NCBI GenBank assembly: GCA_023417655.1
Contig: JAEZFD010000058.1
Coordinates: 75,359-139,358, forward strand
Direction of reading: 5' to 3'
From: Planctomycetota bacterium
Lineage (GTDB): Bacteria > Planctomycetota > Planctomycetia > Planctomycetales > Planctomycetaceae
DNA: 64,000 nt
Shown here: positions 1 to 12,178 of the stretch, one piece after another
Numbering within the stretch: the first letter of the stretch is position 1
Layout: every line of letters starts with the position of its first letter
Translations under genes and position numbers: made by a program
Notes under the pieces: model-generated
The model's database searches: none
Told to the model about the DNA's origin: nothing
Seen by the model: the letters and a program-made list of their open reading frames with translations, nothing else

Positions 1-284
1 AGCGACAGGCTGAAGTCGGGCTCAACAAGCAAATGATAGTCCGGTGGTGAAAAATAGATAGTACCACCTTCAGGGAACGTCTTCTCTTCGGCCTCTTTGA
101 CAGAAAGCTGGCACTTCTGGGCAAAGACATCAATGAGGGCACTGTCCCGTTCGGAAGGCAGATGGACGACGATCAAAATGGGGAGGCGATATTCCCGGGA
201 CAGGTGGGGAAGAATTGACGAGAGTGCATCAATCGCGCCGGCTGAAGCCCCCATGACGACAGCACGAATGGTCTTTTCCTTCAT
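1..284 (-). CDS. cheB: CheB-type protein-glutamate methylesterase, C-terminal part outside window
   Basis: Only the first 94 or so residues are visible; the gene continues past base 1. The protein begins MKEKTIRAVVMGASAGAIDA, giving the GASAG nucleophile-serine loop of the CheB methylesterase domain at the very N-terminus. A VVHLP segment (usual position of the catalytic His) and an EGGTIYFSPPDYHLLV segment, both typical of the family, follow. No receiver domain precedes it, so this is a stand-alone methylesterase domain rather than classical chemotaxis CheB. Its ATG overlaps the TGA of the CheR gene by an ATGA junction (281-284), so it is translationally coupled to cheR and the hybrid kinase upstream. 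Such kinase/CheR/CheB sets are usually sensory modules outside flagellar chemotaxis; the substrate here is unknown. Confidence 0.85.
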   Translation of the reverse strand, partial: MKEKTIRAVVMGASAGAIDALSSILPHLSREYRLPILIVVHLPSERDSALIDVFAQKCQLSVKEAEEKTFPEGGTIYFSPPDYHLLVEPDFSLS

Positions 285-1119
285 GGTTCACTCCGCCGCT
301 GGAAGATCCGCTCCTTCCGGTCAAATTCCGTGAATTCAGATGCATACCGCGAGAACCTCAGACTCTCCTTCGATCCCAACCCCAGAAATCCTTTTCGCAC
401 AAGTGAATCTTTAAAGAGCCCGATCGACCTGTCCTGCAATTCTTTGCGGAAGTAGATCAACACGTTTCTGCAGGAGATCAGGTGCATTTCAGCGAAGACT
501 TCATCCGTCGCCAGACTGTGATCGGAGAAGACTGCACGCTTACGGAGACTCTTGTCGAAAATCGCGGCCCCATAGGCGGCGGTGTAGTATTCCGACAGTG
601 AGGACTTCCCGCCAGACTTGCGATGATTTTCAGTGAAGAGTGCCATCCGGTCCAGGCTGTAACGGCCTGCTTCCGCCTGTTCGAGCGCGGATGGATTGAT
701 ATCCGTTCCATAGAAGAGGGTCCGTGATTCCAGACCTTCTTCACGAAAGAGAATGATCAGCGAATACAACTCTTCGCCCGATGAGCACCCCGCCACCCAG
801 ACCTTCAGGGAAGGGTAAGTCCGCAGATGCGGAATCACATTTTCCCTGATGGATTTGAAGTAGGCGGGGTCGCGAAACAGTTCTGTGACCTGCACTGTCA
901 GGTACGACAGCAACGGCGCGAGGACAGTCGGATCATGGAGCACCCGATCTTGAAGCTGCGAGAGTGTCGTACAGTCGAAGTGGAACTTCGCCTGCTGCAA
1001 GCGCCGCTTGAGCGAGGCCAGCGAATAACTTCGGAAATCGTAGTGATATCGCTGGAAGATCGCTTCCAGCAGAAGTGTCATCTCAAGATTCTCGACCTCA
1101 CTGGTGGCGTCGGACTCAG

Positions 1120-1123
<4 letters not shown>
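281..1123 (-). CDS. cheR: CheR-type protein-glutamate O-methyltransferase
   Basis: The 280-residue product has the length and order of a CheR methyltransferase. A small helical N-terminal domain (about residues 15-85, with the conserved TELFRDP segment) precedes a SAM-binding Rossmann fold. Visible motifs are VAGCSSGEELYSL (motif I, near residue 110), FYGTDINPSALEQA (acidic loop binding the ribose of SAM) and LISCRNVLIYF. It would transfer methyl groups from SAM to glutamate side chains of a sensor protein. Its ATG overlaps the TGA of the hybrid kinase (1120-1123) and its own TGA overlaps the cheB ATG, so three proteins are made from one message. No MCP, CheA or CheW is visible nearby, so the methylated partner may be the adjacent kinase itself; that is inference. 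Confidence 0.93.
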
Positions 1124-4317
<3,194 letters not shown>

Positions 4318-5049
4318 CTATTGCCTGTTCTAGCCAGTTGTTGTGGATTGGTCGCGGCGTCAGTCAATACGCCTGGATTTCTCGTTCCGAAAGCCCGGAG
4401 CTTCCAGAAGCTTCACGCCTCATCAGGGCGAACCCCCGACGCTCTGAACGGACCTGTTCTGAATCAGAAACTCACGGCCGATTCTATTGTATGCATGCTC
4501 AGAGTGAGGAGGGGGAGCTGAATTGCTGCAGCGAAATGAGGAGGTGTGTTTCAAGGTCCGACAAGGGCATGATCAGTCCGGCGGATTTCGAAATCGGAAT
4601 CGAACTCCTGGAAAGCTGACGAAAGATGCGACTCTTGGATTTCGCAGTTCGAGAGCGGGCTTCCGAACCGTTGGGAAATAAAGAAGTTCAGCAAGTCGCG
4701 TTGCTAGCAGGGAGTGCGTAAGTGGAACCACTTTATTCCAAAACATGGTCCCGTTGCAATTTCCGGATCGTCTCCGGAATCTGTGAGCTATGGTTCGGAA
4801 GACTTCCCACTTTAACAAATGTGTTCTCATTTGGCGTTGGGATTGTATGGATTGGGCCGCGCTCATGGGCAGTCACCTGCCAGTGATCCGGATGGGTTGA
4901 TGGGTGACGTCTCTTTAAGCGTGCTGGAGAGACGCAACCCGGGCTCTTGTGGCCGGGCATTTTCTGGAATTCCCGGTGATAACTGCAGTTGCAGTGAGGA
5001 CTGACTCCCATCTGTTCAGTCAGATGGGAATGAATTCTGAACGCGTTCG
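4318..5049. other. Intergenic region between divergent kinase and glycosyltransferase operons
   Basis: This 732-bp stretch separates the minus-strand kinase operon from the plus-strand polysaccharide operon and must hold both promoters. Short open frames exist on both strands but none has a convincing start or a recognisable product. The only clear structure is a perfect 9-bp hairpin at 5006-5029, listed separately. Confidence 0.6.
5006..5029 (+). promoter_or_regulatory. Perfect 9-bp hairpin just upstream of glycosyltransferase start
   Basis: Arms TCCCATCTG (5006-5014) and CAGATGGGA (5021-5029) enclose a six-base loop and end 20 bases before the ATG at 5050. No T-run follows, so it is not a classical terminator. 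It could be a translational control element or a dyad operator; which of these is not decidable from sequence. Confidence 0.4.
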
Positions 5050-6282
5050 ATGAATATCTTGTTTCTCAGCACGACCTTCCCTGACGCCGATTCCCCGGCG
5101 CGAGGAACCTATAATTCTGCACTTGTGCGGGGGCTACGGCGCGATCATGAAGTGACCGTGATCTCCCCTCGTTTCTTTACGGAAGTGTACTCCCGCAACG
5201 GCCGGAAACATTCATTCGTCCCACCTGCGGATTTGGCTGAACTCGGAGTTCAGATCGAATACCCGACTTACTGGTACACCCCTCGATTCTTTCAGTTCGC
5301 TTATGGCGGACAGATGTGGTGGTCGGTCCGAAAGTGTGTGCAGGACGTCCTGCAAAAGTTTAAGCCCGACGCTGTGTTGAGTTATTGGGCTCATCCAGAC
5401 GGCGATGTCGGGCAACGGATCGCCGCGAGCCTGCAGATTCCTTCTGCCGTGATCGTGGGCGGCACAGACGTTTTGGTTCTCCCCCATCTGCGAGGCCGAG
5501 GGCCTTCCGTGCGGCGAGTCCTCAACGCGTCATCGGCGGTCTTTACGGTGAGCGATGGACTGAATCTCGCCGTGCAGAAGCTTGGAATCCCTGCGGAGCA
5601 GGTTGTCACCATCTATCAGGGTGTTGACGATCATCATTTTGATCAGTCCCGAACTCGTCGTGCTTCACGCCAACGGCTGGGGCTTTCAGAGGAAACGAGT
5701 CACCTTCTCTGGGTCGGCCGGATGGTCGAAATCAAGGCCCTGCCTGTGCTGATGGAAGCGGCTGCCAAGCTCCGAGAACGGGGCCGTCCCTTCCAACTGC
5801 ATCTCTTGGGAAACGGTCCTCAGCAGGAGCCGATGCGTCAGCTCGCGGCCCGACTTGGGCTTGGTGAATGCGTTCACTTTCATGGGGCTGTTGGTCACGA
5901 TGCAATCGTTGACTGGTATCGAGCAGCGGATCTGACAGTCCTGTGCAGCGACTCTGAGGGACTGCCGAACGTGCTGCGGGAATCCCTGGCCTGTGGCACC
6001 CCGTTTGTCTCCAGCGATGTCGGAAGTGTCCGGGAGATCCTATACGGAGATGCTTCGCGACTTGTTCCTCGTCGTGATCCGCTTGCGCTTGCTGACGCCA
6101 TTGAATCAATGTTGACTCCGGAAGCTCGTCAGGCAGCAGCGGCTTATGTGCCGCGCTCATGGCAGGAGACCGCTTGGGAAACAGCGAGGCTTCTGGACGC
6201 GTTGCGTCGGAAGTCGGTGTCGTCGCCGGAATCCTTCCAGCGGCAGAGCCCTGAGTCAGTCGTCTTTGGAGAGAAGACATGA
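5050..6282 (+). CDS. GT4-family glycosyltransferase
   Basis: The 410-residue protein has the two-Rossmann-fold (GT-B) layout of family GT4 glycosyltransferases. It opens with MNILFLSTTFPDADSPARGT, an acceptor-side N-terminal domain. The C-terminal donor-binding domain begins near residue 215 (LLWVGRMVEIKALPVL). The donor-site EX7E-like motif appears as SEGLPNVLRESLACGTPFV. No signal peptide or membrane helix is evident, so it should act at the cytoplasmic face, adding a sugar from a nucleotide donor to a lipid-linked or polysaccharide acceptor. It is first of three tightly packed genes: the next one starts inside its stop codon (ATGA, 6279-6282). The sugar specificity cannot be told. Confidence 0.9.
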   Translation: MNILFLSTTFPDADSPARGTYNSALVRGLRRDHEVTVISPRFFTEVYSRNGRKHSFVPPADLAELGVQIEYPTYWYTPRFFQFAYGGQMWWSVRKCVQDVLQKFKPDAVLSYWAHPDGDVGQRIAASLQIPSAVIVGGTDVLVLPHLRGRGPSVRRVLNASSAVFTVSDGLNLAVQKLGIPAEQVVTIYQGVDDHHFDQSRTRRASRQRLGLSEETSHLLWVGRMVEIKALPVLMEAAAKLRERGRPFQLHLLGNGPQQEPMRQLAARLGLGECVHFHGAVGHDAIVDWYRAADLTVLCSDSEGLPNVLRESLACGTPFVSSDVGSVREILYGDASRLVPRRDPLALADAIESMLTPEARQAAAAYVPRSWQETAWETARLLDALRRKSVSSPESFQRQSPESVVFGEKT

Positions 6283-7718
6283 CATCGATTTCTCAGCGTC
6301 CCAAACGTGTGCTGTTCGTCTCCTACCTGTTCCCTCCGACAGGCGGAGTCGGCGTCCATCGTGTCAGCAAGTTTGTGAAATATCTTCCGCAGTCCGGGTG
6401 GAATTCATCTGTTCTGACGGTTTCCAATGCATCTGTTCCATTGCAGGATCAGAGTCTGCTGCGCGATATCCCTTATGGGACTCTGATTCGGCGTGCACGG
6501 ACTTATGAACCAAGTTATGCGGTGAAAGCCGCAGTTGGAGGCGGCAGTCGAAATTCCAATGGATCAGCTTCCGGTGTGAAGGGGCGTCTATTCGGTCTCG
6601 TCAAAGGGGCCGCCCGCCGCGCCGCGAATCTCGTTTTTCAGCCGGACTCACAGATCCTCTGGCACCCGCAGGCGTTCAAAGCAGGGAAGCGATTGCTCAA
6701 TGACGCTCCCCATGATGCGATCATCGCCACGGGCCCCCCGTTTTCCTCGTTCCTTCTTGGAGCGAAACTCAGCCGTGCTTCGGGACTCCCGTTGATTCTC
6801 GATTACCGGGATGAATGGGATATCAGCAATGCCTATTGGGAAAACAAAGGGCAGGGGCGGTTCGCCAATTCAATGCAAACCCGCCAGCAGGCCTCGGTGG
6901 TCCGTGCCGCTTCGCACATCCTCGCGACGTCTCCTTCGAGTGCCGCCGCGATTGAAGCCTTCGCCCGGCAGCATGGAAGTCGCGCTCCCGTCTCGTATAT
7001 CTATAACGGATTCGATCCGGATGATTATTCAGCCGCTCCGCCTTTAGGGGCAGCACGATTAACCGATCCGCGTGCGAAGTTCCGTCTCGCATTTATCGGC
7101 ACGCTCTGGAACCTGAATTCGATTCAGCCTGTTATTGATGCGCTCCTGAAGATCAGCGAGGAGCAACCGATTCTCGCCAGTTCGCTGGAACTCTTTCTGG
7201 CCGGGCGAAGAACCGCAGATCAGGAAAAGCAACTCGACCGACTGGAGCATTCCCCAATCGCAGTGGTCCGCGTGCCGTTCGTTTCGCATGACGAAGCGAT
7301 CGAACTGATGCAGACGGCCAATGCCCTGTTGATGCTGAACAGCGATCTGCCGAAAACGCAACGCATCATCAACGCCAAAACCTTTGAATACATGGCGGCA
7401 CGACGCCCGATCTTCGTTGTCGCTCCGCAGGGGGATGTCTGGGATCTCGTTCGCGATCTTCCTGGCACCACGCTGTGTCGGCCCAACGATGTTCCTGACA
7501 TTGCGTCGAAGCTGTTGCTCATGCTGGAAATGCATCGCTGCGGAGAACGATTTACGGATGCCCACTGGGACATCTCCCGGTTCCAGCGTGATCGACTGGC
7601 GACTCAACTCGCTGACGTGCTGGAACAGACTGTCGCTGCGAATCCGCCGGCACTCGATTCAGAGATGAAGCAGCCGGGCTGTGGAAAGGGAGAGGACTGT
7701 TTCCATGACTCCGTTTGA
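6279..7718 (+). CDS. GT4-like glycosyltransferase
   Basis: The 479-residue product is a second GT-B type transferase. RVLFVSYLFPPTGGVGVHRVSKF near residue 10 matches the first strand and glycine-rich loop seen in many GT4 enzymes. PHDAIIATGPPFSSFLLG and LPLILDYRDEW are typical of WbuB-like family members, and the C-terminal domain (about 255 on) has KTFEYMAARRPIFVV near the donor site. Start is fixed by the ATGA overlap with the preceding transferase. Its end overlaps the next gene by 14 bases. The context suggests sequential sugar additions in assembly of one surface glycan. Donor and acceptor are unknown. Confidence 0.88.
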   Translation: MTSISQRPKRVLFVSYLFPPTGGVGVHRVSKFVKYLPQSGWNSSVLTVSNASVPLQDQSLLRDIPYGTLIRRARTYEPSYAVKAAVGGGSRNSNGSASGVKGRLFGLVKGAARRAANLVFQPDSQILWHPQAFKAGKRLLNDAPHDAIIATGPPFSSFLLGAKLSRASGLPLILDYRDEWDISNAYWENKGQGRFANSMQTRQQASVVRAASHILATSPSSAAAIEAFARQHGSRAPVSYIYNGFDPDDYSAAPPLGAARLTDPRAKFRLAFIGTLWNLNSIQPVIDALLKISEEQPILASSLELFLAGRRTADQEKQLDRLEHSPIAVVRVPFVSHDEAIELMQTANALLMLNSDLPKTQRIINAKTFEYMAARRPIFVVAPQGDVWDLVRDLPGTTLCRPNDVPDIASKLLLMLEMHRCGERFTDAHWDISRFQRDRLATQLADVLEQTVAANPPALDSEMKQPGCGKGEDCFHDSV

Positions 7719-8886
7719 ACTTGAGCTGCTCGGAACTGCCGGCATTACGCTGGGCGGCCTCGGAGGCGCAGCGTACGTACTTCGAACAAGACAGATGCAC
7801 CGCTGGCTCGGCAGCTATCTGTTTCCTTCGGAACCACGTCTGCCGTGGGACGCTGACGATCACGTTGATGTCTTTATTGCCATCTGCGATCACTGGGAAC
7901 CCCGTTGCTATGGCGCGAGTGACGAACTGGCACAGGCTCGGGTGCGTCGCTGGCGAGATGAATATCCGCGACTGTTTCGCGACTTTCAGGACGTCAACGG
8001 GCGGGCTCCGTTATACACGTTCTTCTTCCCTGAGGATGAATACCGTCCTGGGTATCTCGACGAGATTCGTCCACTGGTTGAGAACCGTTACTGTGATGTG
8101 GAGATCCACCTGCATCATGATCGGGACACGGCCGCGAAGCTCCGTGAAAAACTGGAAGCATTCCGCGATACTCTCTATTTCCGGCATGGCCTCTTGAGGC
8201 GAGATCCGGCGACAGGTGACATCGTCTACGGATTTATCCACGGAAACTGGGCTCTCTGCAATTCACGTCCTGATGGCCGTTTCTGTGGAGTAGATGCGGA
8301 ACTGACGGTATTGCGCGAGACCGGCTGTTATGCCGACTTCACGCTTCCTTCAGCTCCGAGTGCGACCCAGACGCCGACAATCAACTCCATTTACTATGCG
8401 AAAGATCTGCCTGGGCAGCGCTGCTCGCACCGGACCGGACTCCGCGCCCGAGTGGGGCAGGCGCCCCCGGCCGATCAGCTGCTGATGGTGCAAGGGGCAT
8501 TGTTGCCGGACTGGCAGAATCGCCGCTGGGGGATCATTCCCCGTACCGAGAATTCCGATCTGCATGAAGACCGGGCTCCCACGCTGCGGCGGCTCAAGCT
8601 CTGGATGCAAGCCGGCGTACACGTCGCCGGGCAACCGAACTGGCGTTTCATTAAGCTCCACACGCACGGCTGCAAGGACGGCAACATTGATATGCTGCTC
8701 GGACCCCAGATGCAGAACTTCCATCGGGAACTGAGCGAGTTCCGCCAGCAGCATCCCAACTTCCGTTATCACTATGTTTCAGCATGGGAAATGGCCCAGC
8801 TCGTCCATCAGGCAGAAAGCGGCCGTCAAACTCCGCTGATTGGCGGCACTGCGGCTACACCCACTTCGCAGTCCACTCACGGGTAG
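7705..8886 (+). CDS. Polysaccharide deacetylase-like protein of glycan operon
   Basis: I start it at ATG 7705 because AAAGGGAGAGGA lies just upstream; an in-frame GTG at 7681 would add eight residues. The 393-residue protein has an N-terminal hydrophobic stretch (about residues 8-26), consistent with a membrane anchor. A large domain follows with Asp/His-rich stretches: FIAICDHWEP near 55, VEIHLHHDRD near 135 and YGFIHGNWALCNSRPDG near 180. Their arrangement recalls the metal-binding Asp/His sites of NodB-type polysaccharide deacetylases, but the match is loose and I would not assign a substrate. It is third in the operon with two glycosyltransferases, overlapping the second by 14 bases. It could trim acetyl groups from the glycan they build; a related amidase or esterase is also possible. 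Confidence 0.7.
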   Translation: MTPFELELLGTAGITLGGLGGAAYVLRTRQMHRWLGSYLFPSEPRLPWDADDHVDVFIAICDHWEPRCYGASDELAQARVRRWRDEYPRLFRDFQDVNGRAPLYTFFFPEDEYRPGYLDEIRPLVENRYCDVEIHLHHDRDTAAKLREKLEAFRDTLYFRHGLLRRDPATGDIVYGFIHGNWALCNSRPDGRFCGVDAELTVLRETGCYADFTLPSAPSATQTPTINSIYYAKDLPGQRCSHRTGLRARVGQAPPADQLLMVQGALLPDWQNRRWGIIPRTENSDLHEDRAPTLRRLKLWMQAGVHVAGQPNWRFIKLHTHGCKDGNIDMLLGPQMQNFHRELSEFRQQHPNFRYHYVSAWEMAQLVHQAESGRQTPLIGGTAATPTSQSTHG

Positions 8887-8901
8887 CAGTGCCGCGGTAA
8901 G

Positions 8902-8930
8902 AGCGAGTTAACAGCGAGTTAACAGCGAGG
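8902..8930. repeat. 11-bp tandem repeat in a convergent spacer
   Basis: The unit AGCGAGTTAAC occurs twice in a row (8902-8912, 8913-8923) followed by a partial third copy. It lies just after the deacetylase-like gene and before the end of the opposing reductase gene. No function can be assigned. Confidence 0.6.
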
Positions 8931-9039
8931 AGATGAAACCGCAGGTGACAGATTGTCTGCGAGACGCCTGACTCGCTGAGACGCATTTGCTAATGCACTT
9001 TTGCTGAGGCGTTATGACTGAGTCGTTTTACTTCCGTTG

Positions 9040-10050
9040 CTATTCCATCGATTCAACTTCGACGACGGTGCGGCCGATGATTTCTCCTCGGAGAATCTTG
9101 TCGACTTCAGGCTGAATCTCGGCCAGCGGCACGATTCGTTTCACCGTTTGCAGAAGGGATGGCTTCCAGGGACCTGCCAGCTTGTCCCAGATGCCGTCCC
9201 GCAGGTGGTCAGGACACCAGACCGAGTCGATCCCCGCCAGTGTGATTCCTCGCAGAATGAACGGATAAACTGACAGCGGAAGCTGATCTCCGGCTGTCAG
9301 ACCGCAGCAGGCAACACAACCTCGGTGGATCACCATCTTGCAGAGATTTGCGAGTGGAGCCCCGCCGACGGTATCGATTCCACCTGCATACTTCGCGGAG
9401 AGCAAAGGCTTATTGCCCGGTGGAGCCAGCAGCTCCCGCCCGGCGACTTCAGTGGCTCCCAGCGTCTTCAACCACTCGACCTGACGCAGCTTTCCGGTCA
9501 CAGCCACGACATGAAAGCCGAGTTTCGCCAGGATCATCACCGCAAGGGACCCGACTCCGCCCGTTGCTCCTGTGACGACGACAGGTCCGGAATCCGGAGT
9601 CAAACCATGGGACACCAATGCTTCTACGCATTGCGCGGCGGTGAATCCCGCCGTCCCGTAGATCATGGACTCTTCGAGAGTCAGCCCATGTCGCAGAGGA
9701 TAAAGCCATTCACCGGGACACTGAATATACTCTGCCCAGCCGCCCCAGCGTTCGACTCCCAGCTCGTGCCCTGTCGTCATGACAGGAGTTCCGGGAGGAA
9801 ACCGGGGATCTGTGCTCTCTACGACGATGCCTGCTGCGTCAATTCCAGGAACGTTTGGAAATTTGTTGGCAATTCCCGGGTGTCCAGTGACGATCAGGGC
9901 ATCTTTGAAATTGAGCGATGAATACCGGACTCGCACGAGCACATTGCCCGGTGATAGCGAAGACAAGGGACGCCGCGCGAGCTCGTGGGTGGAGTGGCCC
10001 TGAGCGTCTTTTGTCACCAGAAAACAGGTCATTTCATCTGGGAGACTCAT
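9040..10050 (-). CDS. acuI: AcuI/YhdH-type zinc-free MDR oxidoreductase (acrylyl-CoA reductase family)
   Basis: With the start at ATG 10050 (GAGAGAG about 11 bases before it) the protein has 336 residues, the usual length for YhdH/AcuI; an upstream in-frame start at 10116 would add 22 residues lacking similarity. It is a medium-chain dehydrogenase/reductase. The sequence shows an N-terminal GroES-like domain (SSLNFKDALIVTGHPGIANKFPNVPGIDAAG), then the NADPH-binding fold with TGATGGVGSLAV. The Cys ligands of the structural zinc are absent, as expected for this subfamily. AcuI reduces acryloyl-CoA to propanoyl-CoA with NADPH. Whether that is the reaction here is inferred from family only; a general quinone/enone reductase is the alternative. 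It is monocistronic and divergent from xylA. Confidence 0.87.
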   Translation of the reverse strand: MSLPDEMTCFLVTKDAQGHSTHELARRPLSSLSPGNVLVRVRYSSLNFKDALIVTGHPGIANKFPNVPGIDAAGIVVESTDPRFPPGTPVMTTGHELGVERWGGWAEYIQCPGEWLYPLRHGLTLEESMIYGTAGFTAAQCVEALVSHGLTPDSGPVVVTGATGGVGSLAVMILAKLGFHVVAVTGKLRQVEWLKTLGATEVAGRELLAPPGNKPLLSAKYAGGIDTVGGAPLANLCKMVIHRGCVACCGLTAGDQLPLSVYPFILRGITLAGIDSVWCPDHLRDGIWDKLAGPWKPSLLQTVKRIVPLAEIQPEVDKILRGEIIGRTVVEVESME

Positions 10051-10441
10051 GGCTCTGTCAGTTCTCTCTCGAGGGAATTCGCGATGTCTGCTGCAGTTCC
10101 GGGGCCGCAAAAACACACATTGATTCTCGGCGGGCCTGGCCGCGTCCGTTCCCCTCCAAATTAGGGAGTCGAAGACGACTGCACAGTAATCATTTTCCCA
10201 TTTTCAGAACCGTCAATCCAGTACCCATCGCAGCCGGTGACCTCGAATTTGTATTCCGATTGAAATGTCCAGTTCTCTCTTCGGAATGACACATCAGTCG
10301 GTTCGATCGCTTGACTCCAGACGCGCGACTCTCGACCCTGAGAGCGCAAACTCCCGTCACATCGCTTTGGCGTAATCAGTGGTCGGGTGTTTGTCGTGAA
10401 TTCCCTCTGAATCTGGTCCTTCCTTGAGATGAAGTGTCGAC

Positions 10442-11755
10442 ATGGCCGAATACTTTCCTGACGTTCCCAAGATTCAGTTCGAAGGTCCAGAGAGCAAGAA
10501 CGATCTTGCATTTCGGCACTACAACCCAGAGGAAGTGGTTGAAGGCCAGAAGATGAAAGATCTCTTCCGGTTTGCTGTCGCTTACTGGCACACCTTTCGG
10601 GGAACCGGCTCAGATCCGTTCGGAGCCCCTACGCTGACGCGTCCGTGGGACGACGGATCAGATTCCGTAGAGAACGCCCTGAAACGAGTCGATGTTGCTT
10701 TCGAATTCATCACCAAGCTGGGGGCAGAGTACTACTGCTTCCACGATCGTGATGTCGCACCCGAGGGAGAGACTCTGAAAGAAAGCCATGCCAACCTCGA
10801 TCGGGTTGCAGCACGCCTCAAGGAAAAACAGGGCGAAACCGGTGTCAAGCTGCTCTGGGGGACGGCGAATCTTTTCAGCCATCCTCGGTACCTGCACGGT
10901 GCTTCGACCAGCTGCAATGCGGACGTCTTTGCTTATGCCGCCTCACAGGTGAAAAAAGCAATTGAAGTGACCCACGATCTGGGTGGGGAATGTTACGTCT
11001 TCTGGGGAGGTCGCGAAGGCTACATCAATCAGCTCAACACCAATATGAAGCGGGAACTCGATCACCTCGCCCGATTCATGCATATGGCTCATGACCATGC
11101 AAAGTCCATCGGATTCAAAGGGCAGTTCCTTTTCGAGCCGAAGCCGAAAGAACCGACGAAGCACCAGTACGACTTCGACGCGGCGGCATGCTTGAATTTC
11201 ATCGGTCGCAACGGTCTCGACGGGATCGTGAAACTGAATCTCGAAGCCAATCACGCCACGCTCGCTGGCCATACGTTCATGCATGAGCTGGAGTACGCCC
11301 GCATCCACAATGCACTCGGCTCGATCGACGCCAACTTCGGCGATCTGCTGCTGGGATGGGACACCGATCAGTTCCCAACAGACATTTATCTGACGACTCA
11401 AGTGATGCTGGTCATCCTGGAGCAGGGGGGATTGACCCCCGGCGGAACCAACTTTGACGCCAAGGTCCGTCGTGAAAGTCTCGATCCAATTGACCTGTTC
11501 CATGCCCATATCGGTGCGATGGACGCCTTCGCTCGCGGAGCAAAGATTGCAGCGGCCATTCGCCGTGACGGGGTGATCAAAGACTTCGTTGCGCAGCGTT
11601 ATTCGTCCTTTGACTCCGGAATCGGCCAGAAGATCGAAAACGGGACGGCGTCGTTCGCAGACCTCGAGAAGTACATGCTCGAAAAGGGAGAAGTCACTCC
11701 AAACACCAGCGGCCGACAGGAATGGCTGGAAAACGTCATCAATCGTTACATTTAA
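10442..11755 (+). CDS. xylA: Xylose isomerase
   Basis: The 437-residue protein matches class II xylose isomerases along its whole length, including the extra N-terminal segment of that class. Recognisable blocks are FRGTGSDPFG, CFHDRDVAPEG (catalytic His and Asp), WGGREGY, FEPKPKEPTKHQYDFD (metal-binding Glu and Lys) and NLEANHATLAGHTF. It interconverts D-xylose and D-xylulose using two divalent metal ions in the cytoplasm; glucose/fructose isomerisation is a common side activity. No xylulokinase or xylose transporter is adjacent, so the pathway is scattered. A strong intrinsic terminator follows at 11785-11826, making it a single-gene unit. Confidence 0.97.
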   Translation: MAEYFPDVPKIQFEGPESKNDLAFRHYNPEEVVEGQKMKDLFRFAVAYWHTFRGTGSDPFGAPTLTRPWDDGSDSVENALKRVDVAFEFITKLGAEYYCFHDRDVAPEGETLKESHANLDRVAARLKEKQGETGVKLLWGTANLFSHPRYLHGASTSCNADVFAYAASQVKKAIEVTHDLGGECYVFWGGREGYINQLNTNMKRELDHLARFMHMAHDHAKSIGFKGQFLFEPKPKEPTKHQYDFDAAACLNFIGRNGLDGIVKLNLEANHATLAGHTFMHELEYARIHNALGSIDANFGDLLLGWDTDQFPTDIYLTTQVMLVILEQGGLTPGGTNFDAKVRRESLDPIDLFHAHIGAMDAFARGAKIAAAIRRDGVIKDFVAQRYSSFDSGIGQKIENGTASFADLEKYMLEKGEVTPNTSGRQEWLENVINRYI

Positions 11756-11784
11756 CGATCCTGTTCAGACACCGCTTCCGACTG

Positions 11785-11826
11785 GCAGCCGGTTGAGATC
11801 AGTTCTCATCCGGCTGCTTTTGTTTT
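11785..11826 (+). terminator. Intrinsic terminator of xylA
   Basis: Stem GCAGCCGG/CCGGCTGC with a second inner GAGA/TCTC pairing, followed by TTTTGTTTT. It begins 30 bases after the xylA stop codon. Confidence 0.85.
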
Positions 11827-12178
11827 GGCATTTCTGCTGGCTGAAGCATGCGAGATGGACAGCAGCGATTGAGAACTGGTGTCAGACTTTTGAGGTTTTG
11901 GGGGACGACTCAATGTCAATTCCGCGGAAATCACCTGCAAAGCTGCATTGTCGTGTGGCTCGACTTTCTGCCCGCCTCTAGAATCCCGTCTGCCGCATGT
12001 TCAAAGAAGATGCTGGCAGATCCGCTCATCCCCCTGGATGCAGTCTGAAGCCGACAGCCCCGTTCTCCTGTCCTCAAAGGAATTGCTGCTAACAGTGATT
12101 CCCCAAACGACCGGAAAGCGATTCAGATAATCTGACGGGTCCAGTCCAGTTCAACATCAGTGAAAAGTGAGAGAGATT
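11827..12178. other. Intergenic region upstream of bacterioferritin gene
   Basis: About 350 bases lie between the xylA terminator and the bacterioferritin start. Short open frames overlap one another and lack recognisable products. The bfr promoter must lie here, but I see no confident -35/-10 pair or Fur-like box. Confidence 0.4.
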
